From the NCBI GenBank assembly GCA_902775555.1, contig CACYMQ010000017.1:1-41953 (forward strand): a DNA stretch of 41,953 bases, given 5' to 3'. This document shows positions 1 to 10,273 of this stretch, piece after piece; position 1 is the stretch's first letter; every line of letters starts with the position of its first letter. The translations under genes and the position numbers were made by a program. The notes under the pieces were generated by a model that was not told where the DNA came from, did not search any database, and was given only the letters and a program-made list of their open reading frames with translations. This DNA is from an uncultured Lachnospiraceae bacterium (GTDB taxonomy: Bacteria > Bacillota > Clostridia > Lachnospirales > Lachnospiraceae).

Positions 1-1
1 G

Positions 2-1235
2 ATCTCCACCGTGAACGGTATGAAGGAACAGGACGGACAGCTCGTCCCCATCGAAGGGGAGCTCTACTACCGCGGGATCAATATCTACGATCTGGTAAAG
101 GGTTTTACGGAGGACCATCGTTTCGGATACGAAGAGACCGTATATCTGCTTCTCTTCGGAAAGCTCCCCGACACCGAAGAACTGGCGCACTGGAACCGGC
201 TGGTCTCCCACGCAAGAAGACTTCCGGATGATTTTGTAGAGGACGTGGTACTCAAGTCCCCCAACAAGGATATCATGAACGCCATGGCCCGTTCGATCCT
301 GGCACTGAATTCCTATGACAGGAATCCGGATGACCTGTCGATCCCGAATGTACTCCGCCAGTCCATCAAGCTGATCGCAAATGTTCCCATGATCGCCGCA
401 TATTCGTATCTGTCCTACAGACACTATATGCAAAACCGCGGGCTGTACATCCACAATCCGAAACCGGAGCTGTCCACAGCGGAGAACCTCCTCCGGATCA
501 TGCGGCAGGACAAAAAGTTCACGCCCCTGGAGGCACAGCTGCTGGATATCGCCCTGGTGCTCCACGCAGAGCACGGCGGCGGTAACAATTCCACCTTCAC
601 CACCCATGTCGTTACATCCTCAGGCACCGACACCTACTCCTCCGTAGCCGCATCCCTCTGTTCCCTGAAAGGACCGAAGCACGGCGGCGCCAACATCAAA
701 GCCAAGAAAATGTTCGACGAACTGAAGAAGGAAGTAAAGGACTGGAACGATGACGAAGAGATCTCCGCTTATCTCCTCCGGATCCTTCGCAAGGAAGCCT
801 TCGACAAATCCGGTCTGATCCAAGGAAGCCTTCGACAAATCCGGTCTGATCTACGGGATCGGGCATGCCATTTATACCAAATCCGACCCCAGGGCGAAGA
901 TCCTTGAAAAGTATACGGAAATGCTGGCAGAGGAAAAGGGCCGCATGGATGAGTTCAATCTCCATAAGGCCGTCGCACGTCTCGCTCCCCCGCTGATGCG
1001 TCAGGAACGAAAGATGTTCAAGCCGGTCTCACCCAACATCGATTTCTACAGTGGCTTTGCCTACAATATGCTGGGACTTCCGGATGAATTCATCACTCCG
1101 CTCTTCGCCATCGCCCGTGTAGCCGGCTGGTCCGCACACCGGATCGAGGAGCTGACCTGCACCAACAAGATCATCCGCCCGGCGTACATGTCCGTAGCGA
1201 ACCAGATGAATTATATCCCGCTGGAGAAGCGGTAA
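2..1235 (+). pseudogene. gltA: Citrate synthase, 5'-partial and frameshifted
   Basis: This encodes citrate synthase (oxaloacetate + acetyl-CoA to citrate). The frame is open from base 2 with no convincing start, so the N terminus lies outside the window. Visible motifs are YYRG near the start, HAEHGGGNNSTF, GPKHGGAN and, in the downstream part, PNIDFYSGF, which carry the catalytic His, His and Asp of the family. The frame is broken at 790-851 by a perfect 31-bp tandem duplication (+1 net), so the first reading frame runs out at 907. Removing one copy gives a continuous reading through GIGHAIYTKSDPRAK into the segment ending at 1235. Family and frameshift are clear; whether it is a real mutation or an assembly artefact cannot be told from the sequence. 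With icd at 6163-7371 it would supply 2-oxoglutarate. Confidence 0.93.
790..851 (+). repeat. Perfect 31-bp tandem duplication inside citrate synthase
   Basis: Bases 790-820 and 821-851 are identical. The unit is not a multiple of three, so it shifts the frame by +1. Deleting one unit restores the conserved citrate synthase reading. Confidence 0.97.
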
Positions 1236-1260
1236 AATAATGCGGGGATCTCTTCCCCGC

Positions 1261-1336
1261 TAGGATCCTTCGCTACGCTCAGGATGACATGCGGGTCATA
1301 GGATCCTTCGCTGCGCTCAGGATGACATGCGGGTCA
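1261..1336. repeat. Two tandem copies of a 38-bp intergenic repeat
   Basis: Units 1261-1298 and 1299-1336 differ at one base. Each holds GATCCTTCGCT, a short variable centre, GCTCAGGATGACA and a GCGGGTCA tail. A degenerate relative (GATCCTTC ... GGGATGACA) lies downstream of purA at 10931-10967. The arrangement looks like a dispersed intergenic repeat family. No coding potential was seen. Confidence 0.8.
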
Positions 1337-1341
1337 AAAGA

Positions 1342-1378
1342 AAAAGATCCTTCGGCCGCTACGGCCGAAGGATCTTTT
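1342..1378. terminator. Bidirectional intrinsic terminator between citrate synthase and Hsp70
   Basis: A perfect 17-bp inverted repeat (1342-1358 and 1362-1378) with a 3-nt loop, starting with an A run and ending with a T run, so it can work for both convergent genes. Its right edge overlaps the stop codon of the Hsp70 gene (1377-1379). Confidence 0.93.
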
Positions 1379-3074
1379 ATTCGTTTAGTCCCTTCTCGAT
1401 ATGATCCAGCTGTTCCCTCAGCCTTTCTCTTGCTTCCCGGATCTTCTGCGGATCCTGGCCGTCCATCACTTCCTCGAATTCCCGGAGACACCGGTCGACC
1501 CACACACGTTCGTCCCCCGTTGCCTCCTCATACAGCCGGTCTCCGCGTGCCATGAGGTAACGGTTCTCCTCCTGCTCCCGCGGCGGGATCTTCAGGTCCG
1601 CCAGCTCCGCAAAGCGTTTCTCGATCTCCTCATCCGTCATTTCATTTCCTTCGTTTTTTATGATGATCCGCTTCTCCGCCTTCGTGGAAACCACCTTCAC
1701 CACCACCTCCAGGATGGAATTTACATCATAGGTAAAGGTGATATCCGCCGCCTCCGAGCCCTCCGGCCCCTTCGGCACAGCGATCTCCAGTTCCCCGAGG
1801 CGGACATTGTTCAGCGCCATACGGCTTTCTCCCTGAAGCACATTGACCCGGATCGCCGTCTGGCCTTCCGAGGCCGTATAGACCCTGTGGGTCCTGCTCA
1901 CGGGTATGGTGGTATTCCGTTCGATGATAGGGAGATAATGTCCCGGTTCCTTGATCCCGCCCGGCTTGGTCACACAGATCTCCGTTCCCAGCGTAAAGGG
2001 GCATACATCGGTAAGGATCATTTCCCTGACCGCTTCCGAACGTTCCTTCATGGCTCCCTGGAGGGCAGCTCCCACAGCCACCACCCGGTCCGGATCGATC
2101 CCCGTATTCGGGATCCTTCCAAAGGTCCTGCTTACAAATCTCCTGAGGATCGGAAGCTTCGTAGCGCCTCCCACCAGCAAAACCTCCTTAATCTGGTCCA
2201 GATGGACTTCCGCATCCTTAAGGGAGCGCTCGATGGGTTTCTTCAGCTTTGCCAGCAGGACCTGGCAGGCACGCTCATACGCATCGATCCCGACGGTCGA
2301 TACGTATTCCCTCCCCTTCAGGGTACAGCGGATCACGACCTCATCCTCTTCCGAAAAACGGAGCTTCGCCGCCTCCGCGGCCTTTCTCACCAGCGCAGTC
2401 TCCTTGTCGGACAGGGTATGATCCTCGATATTGTTCTCCGTATAAAACATCCGCATCAGCACATCGGTGAAATCCTCACCTCCGAGGAAGTTATCCCCTG
2501 CTACCGCACGGACCTCCATGATATTCTCAAACTGTTCCAGGATCGACACATCAAATGTACCGCCTCCCAGGTCAAATACCAGATACTTGGAATCCGCATT
2601 CTTCTGATGAATCCCGTAGGCAATGGCTGCAGCCGTGGGTTCGGACACGATCCGTTCGACACGGAACCCCGCCAGTTCGCCGGCCTGCTTCGTTGCACGT
2701 CTCTGTGCGTCATTAAAATAAGCCGGCACACTGATCACCGCTTCTTCCACTTCGGTTCCCAGATACGCCTCGATGTCCTCCTTCAGACTGCGGAGGATCA
2801 GTCCCGAAAGCTGGGTCGCGGTATATTCCCTTTCTCCCAGCCGGAAGATCCGTTCGGTTCCCATGCTCCGCTTGAAGACGGCCACGGATTCATTGGGATG
2901 GGTAACACTCCTTTCCCTGGCGGTCTTACCGACATATACCTCTCCCCCGGCATCGATACTGATCACTGAGGGTGTGAGGAATTCTCCCAGACGATTGGGA
3001 ACCACTACCACTTCCGCCCCGTCATAGTACGCGATCAGACTATTTGTTGTTCCAAGATCAATTCCTGCTATCAT
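1377..3074 (-). CDS. HscC-like Hsp70 chaperone
   Basis: Hsp70-family ATPase of 565 aa, shorter than DnaK (about 610-640 aa). The nucleotide-binding domain shows GIDLGTTNS at the N terminus, the phosphate-2 motif [10 protein letters not shown] near residue 170 and the adenosine motif [11 protein letters not shown] near 300. A beta-sandwich substrate domain follows, and the helical lid is short and charged. It lacks grpE/dnaJ neighbours and instead overlaps by 17 bp a J-domain/TPR gene. That arrangement fits the specialised HscC/J-protein pairs rather than housekeeping DnaK. The start is ATG at 3074, with GAGG 7 nt upstream inside the previous gene, suggesting translational coupling. The family is certain; the HscC-type assignment is inferred from length and context. 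Confidence 0.9.
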   Translation of the reverse strand: MIAGIDLGTTNSLIAYYDGAEVVVVPNRLGEFLTPSVISIDAGGEVYVGKTARERSVTHPNESVAVFKRSMGTERIFRLGEREYTATQLSGLILRSLKEDIEAYLGTEVEEAVISVPAYFNDAQRRATKQAGELAGFRVERIVSEPTAAAIAYGIHQKNADSKYLVFDLGGGTFDVSILEQFENIMEVRAVAGDNFLGGEDFTDVLMRMFYTENNIEDHTLSDKETALVRKAAEAAKLRFSEEDEVVIRCTLKGREYVSTVGIDAYERACQVLLAKLKKPIERSLKDAEVHLDQIKEVLLVGGATKLPILRRFVSRTFGRIPNTGIDPDRVVAVGAALQGAMKERSEAVREMILTDVCPFTLGTEICVTKPGGIKEPGHYLPIIERNTTIPVSRTHRVYTASEGQTAIRVNVLQGESRMALNNVRLGELEIAVPKGPEGSEAADITFTYDVNSILEVVVKVVSTKAEKRIIIKNEGNEMTDEEIEKRFAELADLKIPPREQEENRYLMARGDRLYEEATGDERVWVDRCLREFEEVMDGQDPQKIREARERLREQLDHIEKGLNE

Positions 3075-6000
3075 TTCTCAACCTCATGATGACATCCTTC
3101 AGCGATGCGTCATAGCCTCTTGTATCATCTGCTTTTTCAAAAGCAAGCAGCGCCTCACCCTTTTTTTTCTCAGCCAGATACAGCCAGCCCAGTTCTTCGT
3201 ACGCTTCCGACACCGTATCATTCAGCTCATCATTTTCGGGTATGGTACGGAGTACCTCCTCCAGCAGCAGATGTGCCTTCTCATAGGATTTTTCCGCCCG
3301 CATTCCCTGTGCCAGACGGATCTTGGATGCGCACGCATCTGCTCCGGTGATCTGATTTCTCTCCAGGCTGGCCACGTACCGGAGCATCCGGCTCCTTCCG
3401 CCGAACTGCCTGGAAGCGCATTCCGCCATATATCCGAGATATCTGTAACGACGGTTGGGCTTCCGGTTGGAAGCCGTCAGCATACTCTGTTCGGCTTCCT
3501 TGAATTTCCTGCGATACATCTGCAGCTGTCCCAGCAGCTCGTACTGATAGGCTGTAGCCACTCTGCTCCCCCGGGATTCCAGCCCCTCGATCTCATGCAT
3601 CAGGCGCATCAGCCCCTCCAGATCCCCCGCCCGGAACCTCACCTTGCAGAGCAGATCATACATCCGTGACTGTTCCTCGGATCTCCATCGCTGCATACGG
3701 ATGGCATTTTCGGCATCCCGGAATCTTCCCATGCATGTCAGAAGCTCGATCTCCTCCATTGCCATTTCCCTGGTCAGAAGGCCGCTTTCCTTCACCTTCT
3801 GAAGGATCGCCTGTGCCAGATCATATTCCCGAAGAAGCACCAGGCCCCTGAGTCTGCTTTCCAGTACCTCCTGATGTTCCTTCGCATCTTCGGCATAATC
3901 GCCCGCTCTCTCCAGTATCTGAACCGCATCCCTTGCGTAACCGAGATCCAGAAGCAGCCTCCCGGACACCCGGAGATTGAAATAATTCTCCGGCGCCGCC
4001 TGCACGGCCGAAAATGTTGTTTCTCTGGCTTCCTGCCGTCTTCCCAGCTGCATCAGACAGAAGGCCTGATTAAGCCACACCCTGTGATCCTCTTCCAGCT
4101 CTCCCTGCATCCGGTAAGCCTTCAGCGCCTCCTCATACCGGTCAAGCTTCCGATACATATTTGCAAGGCGGTTGACCAGAGCCGGTCTTCTATGATTCTC
4201 CTGTACCGCCTTCTCATAATACTCCAGTGCTGCGGTGGCCTTACCGCTCGCTGCGGCAGCATCTCCCAGCAGCCGGTAGACCTCATCCTTCTCCTCCAGG
4301 TCGGTGGTCTCATCGGACAGATGGGGCCGGATCTTCTCCAATTCCGCAGCTACTCCCTTCCAGTCCTGTTTCTCATCCTCCAGGATCAGTGCCCGGATCA
4401 GATGAACGGTATCGCTGCCCGGATTGATGACCAGATAGCGTTCTGCCAGTTTCTCGGCTTCACGATATGCCTTGGTCTGCAGCATGCACTTCGCCATCAG
4501 ATAATAGGGCTCCGCCAGGAACGGGTATACAGACGCCGCCCGCTCCGCATATTCCATGGCCTCCTGAAGATAACCCAGCCGGAAGTTGCATTTTGCGCGG
4601 ATATTGGATGCCTGAAAATTCTGAGGGGATCGGAGTTCCAGTGCCTTGCAGGCCTCGATTCCCTCCGCATAGGCTCCGGAGAGGTACTTCAGGACACAGT
4701 ATTCCTCCATGGTCACCAGATACTCATCATGCCTTGCAGTCAGGGCGGATTCCAGGTAGGAGCCTGCTGATTCATAATCCTGCTTCTGCATATATGCCAC
4801 CCCGATCAGGGAAAGGGCATAGCCGTACCGCTTCCGCACGGCAATGGTCGTCTCCGATGTATCCTCCTCCGGGATGTCACGAATGGCATCCACCCACGCC
4901 GAAAGAGCCGCAAGGGCTTCGTCCGGTCTGTGAAGAGACAGGAAGGACCGCCCCAGATAGTTATAGTAGGTTGCCCGAAGGACCGGATCCGCCGGCGCCG
5001 CCACGCTTCCCAGGAGCGATATCGCTTCCTCAAAGTGATAACTCTGATACTGCGCTGCCGCAAGCTCCGTTCTCAGCTTCATATCCTCCGGAGACTTCCC
5101 GAGCTGCTCCGTCTTCACACGGATGATCCCTTCACACGCCTGCAGTACCTGCGTGCGGTAATACCCGTCATACGGCATCTCCTGGAGCAGATCGAAGAAG
5201 GTGTCACGGGCCTTCTCATACTCACCCTTACGCACGCGGAGCTCCGCCATCCGTCCGCGGTATGTCTGGGACATAGCCGGATATGACTCCAGCCGCTTAT
5301 AGTATCTCTCCGCTTCCTCCAGACGGTCCGTATGCTGCAGGATATCCCCCTTGGTCACCAGCACGCTGAAACAGTCCGGATATTCCTGTTCCAGAAGATC
5401 CAGCTTCTCCTCAGCTTCCTCCCGCCTGTCATCCTGCCAGATGAAACGGATGATCAGGGTATCGATATCCGGATTCCTTACCGGAAGATCCTGCAGCTTC
5501 GGAAGCAGCTGTTTTTGCTTCTCCAGATCACCGCTCTTGTTGGCACGGGAGAATTCCGAGAGCACGCCGATCAGCGTATCATAGTCATAATCCTCCGGCC
5601 CTTCAAACAGAGTGAAATCAACGGCGTCCGGATAGGTGGCATTTGCCTGGATATAATCCAGATACCGGTAGGGATATCTCTCCAGCAGTTCCTCTCTTCT
5701 GTCATTCAGGTTGAAATGCCCGTAAATGAACCGGAATACCTGATGTGGGATCAGGTAGTGCTCGGCCAGAAAATCCAGCACCGTCACCATGGCCTCCTCC
5801 GCCGTGTCGATCCCTGTCACGTAGGGCGTGTTCAGGAGCTTCTCCCACTCTTCCACCTGTACACGCCGAAAAAACGATGCATACAAAGTCTGCATCGCTT
5901 TCTTCAGATCACCCCGGGGCGTCAGATCCTCTTCATTTTCCTCTGCGGAAACATCCTCCTTTGGCTGTCTTGCCAGTTGGAGAGCCTCCTCGTAGGCAGC

Positions 6001-6132
6001 CCGGAGAGCCCTGAAGCCCTCCGGGTCATCCTCCGGGTGTACCGTTACCAGCTGTTTTCGGTATGCCTTCTTCAGGGCATCCTCGTCACGGGTAGGTTCA
6101 ATTTTCAGGGTATCCCAGATACTCAAATTCAC
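3058..6132 (-). CDS. J-domain protein with a long TPR array
   Basis: 1024 aa. Residues about 1-60 form a J-domain-like segment ([20 protein letters not shown] then [10 protein letters not shown]). The signature HPD tripeptide reads HPE at residues 32-34. The rest is helical, with repeated TPR-type units ([36 protein letters not shown] and similar) to about residue 1000. No signal peptide or membrane segment is seen. The start is GTG at 6132 with a purine-rich AGAGAGA just upstream. The gene overlaps the Hsp70 by 17 bp, so it is likely the dedicated co-chaperone, with the TPR solenoid recruiting clients. Clients are unknown. It lies 30 bp after icd and may be co-transcribed with it. Confidence 0.85.
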   Translation of the reverse strand: MNLSIWDTLKIEPTRDEDALKKAYRKQLVTVHPEDDPEGFRALRAAYEEALQLARQPKEDVSAEENEEDLTPRGDLKKAMQTLYASFFRRVQVEEWEKLLNTPYVTGIDTAEEAMVTVLDFLAEHYLIPHQVFRFIYGHFNLNDRREELLERYPYRYLDYIQANATYPDAVDFTLFEGPEDYDYDTLIGVLSEFSRANKSGDLEKQKQLLPKLQDLPVRNPDIDTLIIRFIWQDDRREEAEEKLDLLEQEYPDCFSVLVTKGDILQHTDRLEEAERYYKRLESYPAMSQTYRGRMAELRVRKGEYEKARDTFFDLLQEMPYDGYYRTQVLQACEGIIRVKTEQLGKSPEDMKLRTELAAAQYQSYHFEEAISLLGSVAAPADPVLRATYYNYLGRSFLSLHRPDEALAALSAWVDAIRDIPEEDTSETTIAVRKRYGYALSLIGVAYMQKQDYESAGSYLESALTARHDEYLVTMEEYCVLKYLSGAYAEGIEACKALELRSPQNFQASNIRAKCNFRLGYLQEAMEYAERAASVYPFLAEPYYLMAKCMLQTKAYREAEKLAERYLVINPGSDTVHLIRALILEDEKQDWKGVAAELEKIRPHLSDETTDLEEKDEVYRLLGDAAAASGKATAALEYYEKAVQENHRRPALVNRLANMYRKLDRYEEALKAYRMQGELEEDHRVWLNQAFCLMQLGRRQEARETTFSAVQAAPENYFNLRVSGRLLLDLGYARDAVQILERAGDYAEDAKEHQEVLESRLRGLVLLREYDLAQAILQKVKESGLLTREMAMEEIELLTCMGRFRDAENAIRMQRWRSEEQSRMYDLLCKVRFRAGDLEGLMRLMHEIEGLESRGSRVATAYQYELLGQLQMYRRKFKEAEQSMLTASNRKPNRRYRYLGYMAECASRQFGGRSRMLRYVASLERNQITGADACASKIRLAQGMRAEKSYEKAHLLLEEVLRTIPENDELNDTVSEAYEELGWLYLAEKKKGEALLAFEKADDTRGYDASLKDVIMRLRNDSRN

Positions 6133-6162
6133 ATTCTCTCTTTGTTTCGATTTTCCGGCTGC

Positions 6163-7371
6163 TTACAGGATCCCTTCCAGCGTCGTCCGGATCGCCTTGA
6201 TGAAATCCTCGGTATTCTTTACATCCACATCCTTCATCTCGGTGATAAGCGCCAGGTCCTTGGTCATGGTCCCGCTCTCAATGGTATCCAATGTAGCCTT
6301 CTCCAGCTGATCCGCGAACCTCATCAGCTCCGGAAGTCCGTCCATCTCGCCTCTCTTTCTGAGGGCGCCGGTCCATGCGAAAATGGTAGCCACCGGATTC
6401 GTCGAGGTCTCTTCGCCCTTCAGATGCTTATAGTAATGACGCTGTACGGTTCCGTGAGCCGCCTCATATTCATAATATCCCTGGGGCGAAACCAGTACGG
6501 AAGTCATCATGGCAAGTGAACCGAAGGCGGAGGACAGCATATCACTCATCACATCACCGTCATAGTTCTTGCATGCCCAGATGAATCCGCCTTTTGACTT
6601 CATGACACGGGCAACCGCATCATCGATCAGCGTATAGAAGTACTCGATGCCTGCCGCATCGAATTTCTCTTTAAATTCCTTATCAAAGATCTCCTGGAAT
6701 ACATCCTTGAAGGTGTGGTCGTACTTCTTGGAGATCGTGTCCTTCGTAGCGAACCACAGGGTCTGCTTCGTATCCAATGCGTAAGTGAAGCAGCTTCTGG
6801 CGAAGCTCTCGATGGAAGGAACCAGATTGTGCTGGCCCTGAACCACACCTGCTTCCTTGAAATCATGAACCAGGATCCTCTCCTCGGTTCCGTCCTCTGC
6901 GGTGTATACCAGCTCTACCTTGCCGGGGCCGGGGATCTTCATCTCACTTGCCTTATATACATCGCCGTACGCATGACGTGCGATGGTGATGGGCTTCTCC
7001 CAGTTTCTGACGCAGGGTGTGATCCCCTTCACCCGGATCGGCGCACGGAATACGGTTCCGTCCAGGATGGCACGGATGGTCCCGTTGGGGCTCTTCCACA
7101 TTTCCTTCAGATCATACTCCTCGACTCTAGCAGCATTCGGGGTGATGGTGGCACATTTTACCGCTACACCGTATTTCTTTGTGGCATATGCAGAGTCAAA
7201 TGTTACCTGATCATCGGTCTCATTCCGGTGCTCCAGTCCCAGGTCGTAGTACTCGGTCTTCAGATCCACAAAAGGCAGCAGCAGCTCATCCTTGATATAC
7301 TGCCAGAGGATCCGGGTCATCTCGTCTCCGTCCATCTCTACAAGGGGTGTCTTCATTTCAATCTTGCTCAT
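6163..7371 (-). CDS. icd: NADP-dependent isocitrate dehydrogenase, eukaryotic-type
   Basis: 402 aa, full length for the homodimeric type II (IDH1/IDH2-like) subfamily, which converts isocitrate to 2-oxoglutarate with CO2 and NADPH. Recognisable segments are [14 protein letters not shown] at the N terminus, [38 protein letters not shown] (substrate loop), TDEQ-type region [31 protein letters not shown] and [15 protein letters not shown]. The start is ATG at 7371 behind a GGAAGGAAAG tract. It follows the HAD gene by 99 bp and precedes the J-protein by 30 bp on the same strand. Together with citrate synthase it makes the oxidative TCA arm that provides glutamate precursor and NADPH. No clear promoter of its own was found. 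Confidence 0.96.
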   Translation of the reverse strand: MSKIEMKTPLVEMDGDEMTRILWQYIKDELLLPFVDLKTEYYDLGLEHRNETDDQVTFDSAYATKKYGVAVKCATITPNAARVEEYDLKEMWKSPNGTIRAILDGTVFRAPIRVKGITPCVRNWEKPITIARHAYGDVYKASEMKIPGPGKVELVYTAEDGTEERILVHDFKEAGVVQGQHNLVPSIESFARSCFTYALDTKQTLWFATKDTISKKYDHTFKDVFQEIFDKEFKEKFDAAGIEYFYTLIDDAVARVMKSKGGFIWACKNYDGDVMSDMLSSAFGSLAMMTSVLVSPQGYYEYEAAHGTVQRHYYKHLKGEETSTNPVATIFAWTGALRKRGEMDGLPELMRFADQLEKATLDTIESGTMTKDLALITEMKDVDVKNTEDFIKAIRTTLEGIL

Positions 7372-7470
7372 TGTTTCTCTTTCCTTCCTGCAATTCTTTC
7401 CTGCATTACTCTTTACTACACAGCCATTCGCCCGCCGGCGCGGCTGTTCTCTCTATGATCCGGATTTCCG

Positions 7471-8277
7471 TTATGACTTAGCCAGCTTCCGGAGCAGATC
7501 CTTCAGCACCCGGGTCTCTCCGTTTTCCGAAAGAGGCGGAGCCACATGACGTGCCGCCTGCTTCACTTCTTCCCGGGCGCTTCCGATGGCATAGCTTTCG
7601 GCAGCCGCTTCCAGCATACCGATATCATTCAGATTGTCTCCGAAGACCATCGTCTCCTCTTTCGTGATCCCCAGTTGGATCTGAAGATCCCTGAGACTGC
7701 TGCCCTTATCCGCATCCGGTTCCACGATATCCATCCACATGGTTCCGGCCGATGCGATCTTAAACTGATTTCTCCACTTCGGGGTAAACCAGGCATTAAC
7801 GGTCTCCTCGGCATGATCCTTCTGGTAAATGGACATCTTCACGATATCATCCCGAAGATACGTCTCAAAATCCCCCAGCACATTGATATTGTACTTATAG
7901 GAGTCCCGCATCCAGTAGAACATCTCGCTGTACTCCTCACAGTATGCACAGTCCACGCCGCACAGCATGATGTCACAGCCCGGAAGGCGCTTGGCATCCC
8001 GGATCAGTTCAAAGAGCAGATTTCGGGGGATCACGTGGGTCTTATAGATCGTGGTGGCGTCCCGAAGAACACTCCCGTTATCCGTTATGTAATAAATATC
8101 CTCCCATACCGGTGCGAAGAGCTTCTGCATACTCAGAAACTGTCTTCCGCTGGCTCCGGCAAAAACGATCCCCCGCTCCTTCAGTTCCCGGATCACATCC
8201 ATCATCTCGTGATCTATGCGGTCCGTCCCGTCCGGGACAAGGGTTCCGTCGATATCACTTGCTATCAGGCGTATCAT
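7471..8277 (-). CDS. Cof-type HAD-superfamily phosphatase
   Basis: 268 aa, typical for the Cof/type IIB HAD hydrolases. Motif I is ASDIDGTL at residues 6-13 (nucleophile Asp8, acid/base Asp10). GASGRQ supplies motif II. Motif IV is GDNLNDIGML near residue 217. The C2 cap lies between. Such enzymes dephosphorylate sugar phosphates, flavin nucleotides or pyridoxal phosphate; the substrate cannot be told from sequence. The start lies inside the upstream membrane-protein gene (23-bp overlap), implying coupled translation. Confidence 0.92.
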   Translation of the reverse strand: MIRLIASDIDGTLVPDGTDRIDHEMMDVIRELKERGIVFAGASGRQFLSMQKLFAPVWEDIYYITDNGSVLRDATTIYKTHVIPRNLLFELIRDAKRLPGCDIMLCGVDCAYCEEYSEMFYWMRDSYKYNINVLGDFETYLRDDIVKMSIYQKDHAEETVNAWFTPKWRNQFKIASAGTMWMDIVEPDADKGSSLRDLQIQLGITKEETMVFGDNLNDIGMLEAAAESYAIGSAREEVKQAARHVAPPLSENGETRVLKDLLRKLAKS

Positions 8278-8761
8278 GCAGTTCCTCCTTCGCCTCTTTA
8301 TCTATCTCTTCCTTCAGTTCCTTTTCCGTGACCCTTGCCGTCAGATGTGCGTAGATCTTGTCGCAGGCCTCCTTCTTATAGGAAAAGGGGATCAGGTATT
8401 TCTTCTTCCCCGCACGGATCAGGATCAGGCTGTAGATCATTTCATTTTCGGGCACCACCAGGGTCACATCATCGATCTGGTCATAGGTATAGACCGTTTC
8501 CCCCTTCCGATGCTTCACGACCAGTTCCTGATCTTTGAACTCATACTCGATATCGTACTTATCCTCCTCAAAGGTATGGATGAAAAGGTATCCTCCGTAC
8601 AGCAAGATGAGTGCCCCGAAGAAAGCTCCGATCACATGGGTAGATGCCATACCCGCAAAGAAGAGATACAGGAGAAAGCCTCCGAACACAAATAAAAAGG
8701 CCCCGAAATACCTGAGGGTATTCCGGCTCTTTCCGTTTCGCTTTACATGATATCGGATCAT
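8255..8761 (-). CDS. Small membrane protein with two TM helices and a PH-like tail
   Basis: 168 aa, no named family recognised with certainty. Basic N terminus (HVKRNGKSRNTLRY), two adjacent hydrophobic helices at about 18-38 and 43-62, then a cytosolic beta-rich part (DKYDIEYEFKDQELVVKH, ETVYTYDQIDDVTLVVPEN, YLIPFSYKKEACDKIYAHL). This two-helix plus beta pattern resembles YcxB-like or bacterial PH-type domains, and the tail is acidic and helical. It is the first gene of the leftward cluster, preceded by a promoter at 8792-8820, and overlaps the HAD gene. Function unknown. Confidence 0.78.
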   Translation of the reverse strand: MIRYHVKRNGKSRNTLRYFGAFLFVFGGFLLYLFFAGMASTHVIGAFFGALILLYGGYLFIHTFEEDKYDIEYEFKDQELVVKHRKGETVYTYDQIDDVTLVVPENEMIYSLILIRAGKKKYLIPFSYKKEACDKIYAHLTARVTEKELKEEIDKEAKEELHDTPDSK

Positions 8762-8791
8762 CCTTTCGCTCCTCCCTCCTCACGACAGTAT

Positions 8792-8820
8792 ATCTTACAA
8801 CATTTCCCGCAAATACGCAA
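8792..8820 (-). promoter_or_regulatory. Sigma-A-type promoter for the leftward 8761 gene cluster
   Basis: Read on the minus strand: TTGCGT, 17-nt spacer, TAAGAT, followed by GGAGGGAGGAG before the ATG at 8761. It is back to back with the rightward promoter at 8875. Confidence 0.55.
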
Positions 8821-8874
8821 CGAATCTGCAAAGAAAGTTGGGCAGGAAAAATGATCATTTCTCCCCGGGATCAC

Positions 8875-8903
8875 TTGCGGGACAGGGAAAATGTGACTAT
8901 AAT
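8875..8903 (+). promoter_or_regulatory. Sigma-A-type promoter for the LytS-like kinase operon
   Basis: TTGCGG, 17-nt spacer, TATAAT, about 50 bp before the ATG at 8957. The -10 is a perfect match and spacing is optimal. Confidence 0.7.
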
Positions 8904-8956
8904 CGTTTATTGGGACGGATCTGTCCCGGACATCAGGAGAAAAACCGGAGGAACCC

Positions 8957-10273
8957 ATGTTTCTGGCATATTTTCAGCAAAACTATATGACGATCCTTCT
9001 CAGTCTGGCACTGGGAGTGATCGCCTATGCCTATCATACCTATACGATCCCTGCCAGATCCTATATCCCTCTGATCATCCTGATCATTCTTCTGTGCTCC
9101 TTCACCTATTTCCTGAATGACTGGATCTATTCCTGCTACAGATCCGAGGCTTCCATGGATCCCTCCCTCTACGTACCCATCCGAAAGGCCCTGTCCATTA
9201 CGAATTATATCCTGCTTCCTCTTCCCATAATGCTGGAGCTTTTCATCATTGTTCCGGAGAAGAAAAAGCACATCTTTCTCTCCATCCCCTCACAGATCAA
9301 TACCATCATCTACTTGATCGCGCCCCTGACCGGTGGGCTGGTATTTGAGATCTCGGAAGACGGGCATTTCAACAGGGGGCCTCTGGGGCTCACGGTATAT
9401 GCGGTTTCCATCACCTATACCCTCTTCCTTTTGATCGTTTCCGTAATGCATTTCAAGGACAACAACCGGCGCAAGGGTCTCATCATTTTGTGCATCTTCC
9501 TTCTGATGGTTCAGGCAAGCATCCTGGAATACTATGGTATCCTGCCGGGGATTGTGGACGAGATCTCCATCCTGTCCGTCCTTCTCTATTTCTTCTACCT
9601 GATCATCACCTATCAGGAGGAGCTGAAAACCACACTGGCAGAACAGGAGCTTCGCATCACGGAATCCCGCCTGTTCCTTCTTCAGGAACAGATGCGTCCG
9701 CATTTCCTCTTCAACTCACTCGGTATCATCCGCTCCCTGGTGAAAACGGATAAGGACCGCGCCATTGAGGCCATCGACAATTTCTCCGACTATCTGAGAG
9801 TCCATGTAACCGCGCTGAAGGATCCCAGCGTGGTTCCCTTTGAAAAGGAACTGGAGCATGTCAATTCCATTCTCGCCATCGTACAGTCGGACTACACAAA
9901 AAACATCCGGATAGATTACGACCTCAGGTATACGAATTTCCGTATCCCTCCCCTGACCCTGGAGCCCATTGTGGAAAATGCCATAAAATACGGTCTGAAC
10001 GAAACCGGCGGTACGATCCTCATTTCCTCCGACCGGATCGTATCGGAAGACGGTACCGCAGAGATCGTGGTAAGGGTAATGGACAGCGGCGGAGGTACAG
10101 AGGATGTGACCTTAACGGAACAGAAACGTCTGGGTATCGGTCTGGAGAATACCCGGACCAGACTGCAGCTGCGCTGTAACGCAGATCTTTCCTTTGAACG
10201 GAGCGAAAAGGGATTTGTAGCCGAGATCCGCATACCCGAATCGCAGCAGGAGACAGGAGGGACGACAGAATGA
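8957..10273 (+). CDS. LytS/YesM-type sensor histidine kinase with multi-TM sensor
   Basis: 438 aa. The N-terminal half holds about six or seven hydrophobic helices (to about residue 220) with only short loops, so the signal is probably sensed within or at the membrane. A short coiled segment (EELKTTLAEQELRITESRLF) leads into the His_kinase domain with MRPHFLFNSL, where the His is the phosphoacceptor. The ATPase part has PLTLEPIVENAIKYG (N box), VMDSGGG and GIGLENTRTRL (G boxes). The start at ATG 8957 is set by CCGGAGG just upstream. Its stop overlaps the next start by 4 bp (ATGA), so the following regulator is its partner. The ligand is unknown. Confidence 0.92.
   Translation: MFLAYFQQNYMTILLSLALGVIAYAYHTYTIPARSYIPLIILIILLCSFTYFLNDWIYSCYRSEASMDPSLYVPIRKALSITNYILLPLPIMLELFIIVPEKKKHIFLSIPSQINTIIYLIAPLTGGLVFEISEDGHFNRGPLGLTVYAVSITYTLFLLIVSVMHFKDNNRRKGLIILCIFLLMVQASILEYYGILPGIVDEISILSVLLYFFYLIITYQEELKTTLAEQELRITESRLFLLQEQMRPHFLFNSLGIIRSLVKTDKDRAIEAIDNFSDYLRVHVTALKDPSVVPFEKELEHVNSILAIVQSDYTKNIRIDYDLRYTNFRIPPLTLEPIVENAIKYGLNETGGTILISSDRIVSEDGTAEIVVRVMDSGGGTEDVTLTEQKRLGIGLENTRTRLQLRCNADLSFERSEKGFVAEIRIPESQQETGGTTE

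Noticed and set aside
1401-2969. 522-aa plus-strand ORF opposite the Hsp70 gene
   Set aside because: Antisense shadow of a strongly conserved Hsp70. Long antisense frames are known in hsp70 genes because of codon structure. The composition is Arg/His/Pro/Leu-rich, with no motif or ribosome site.
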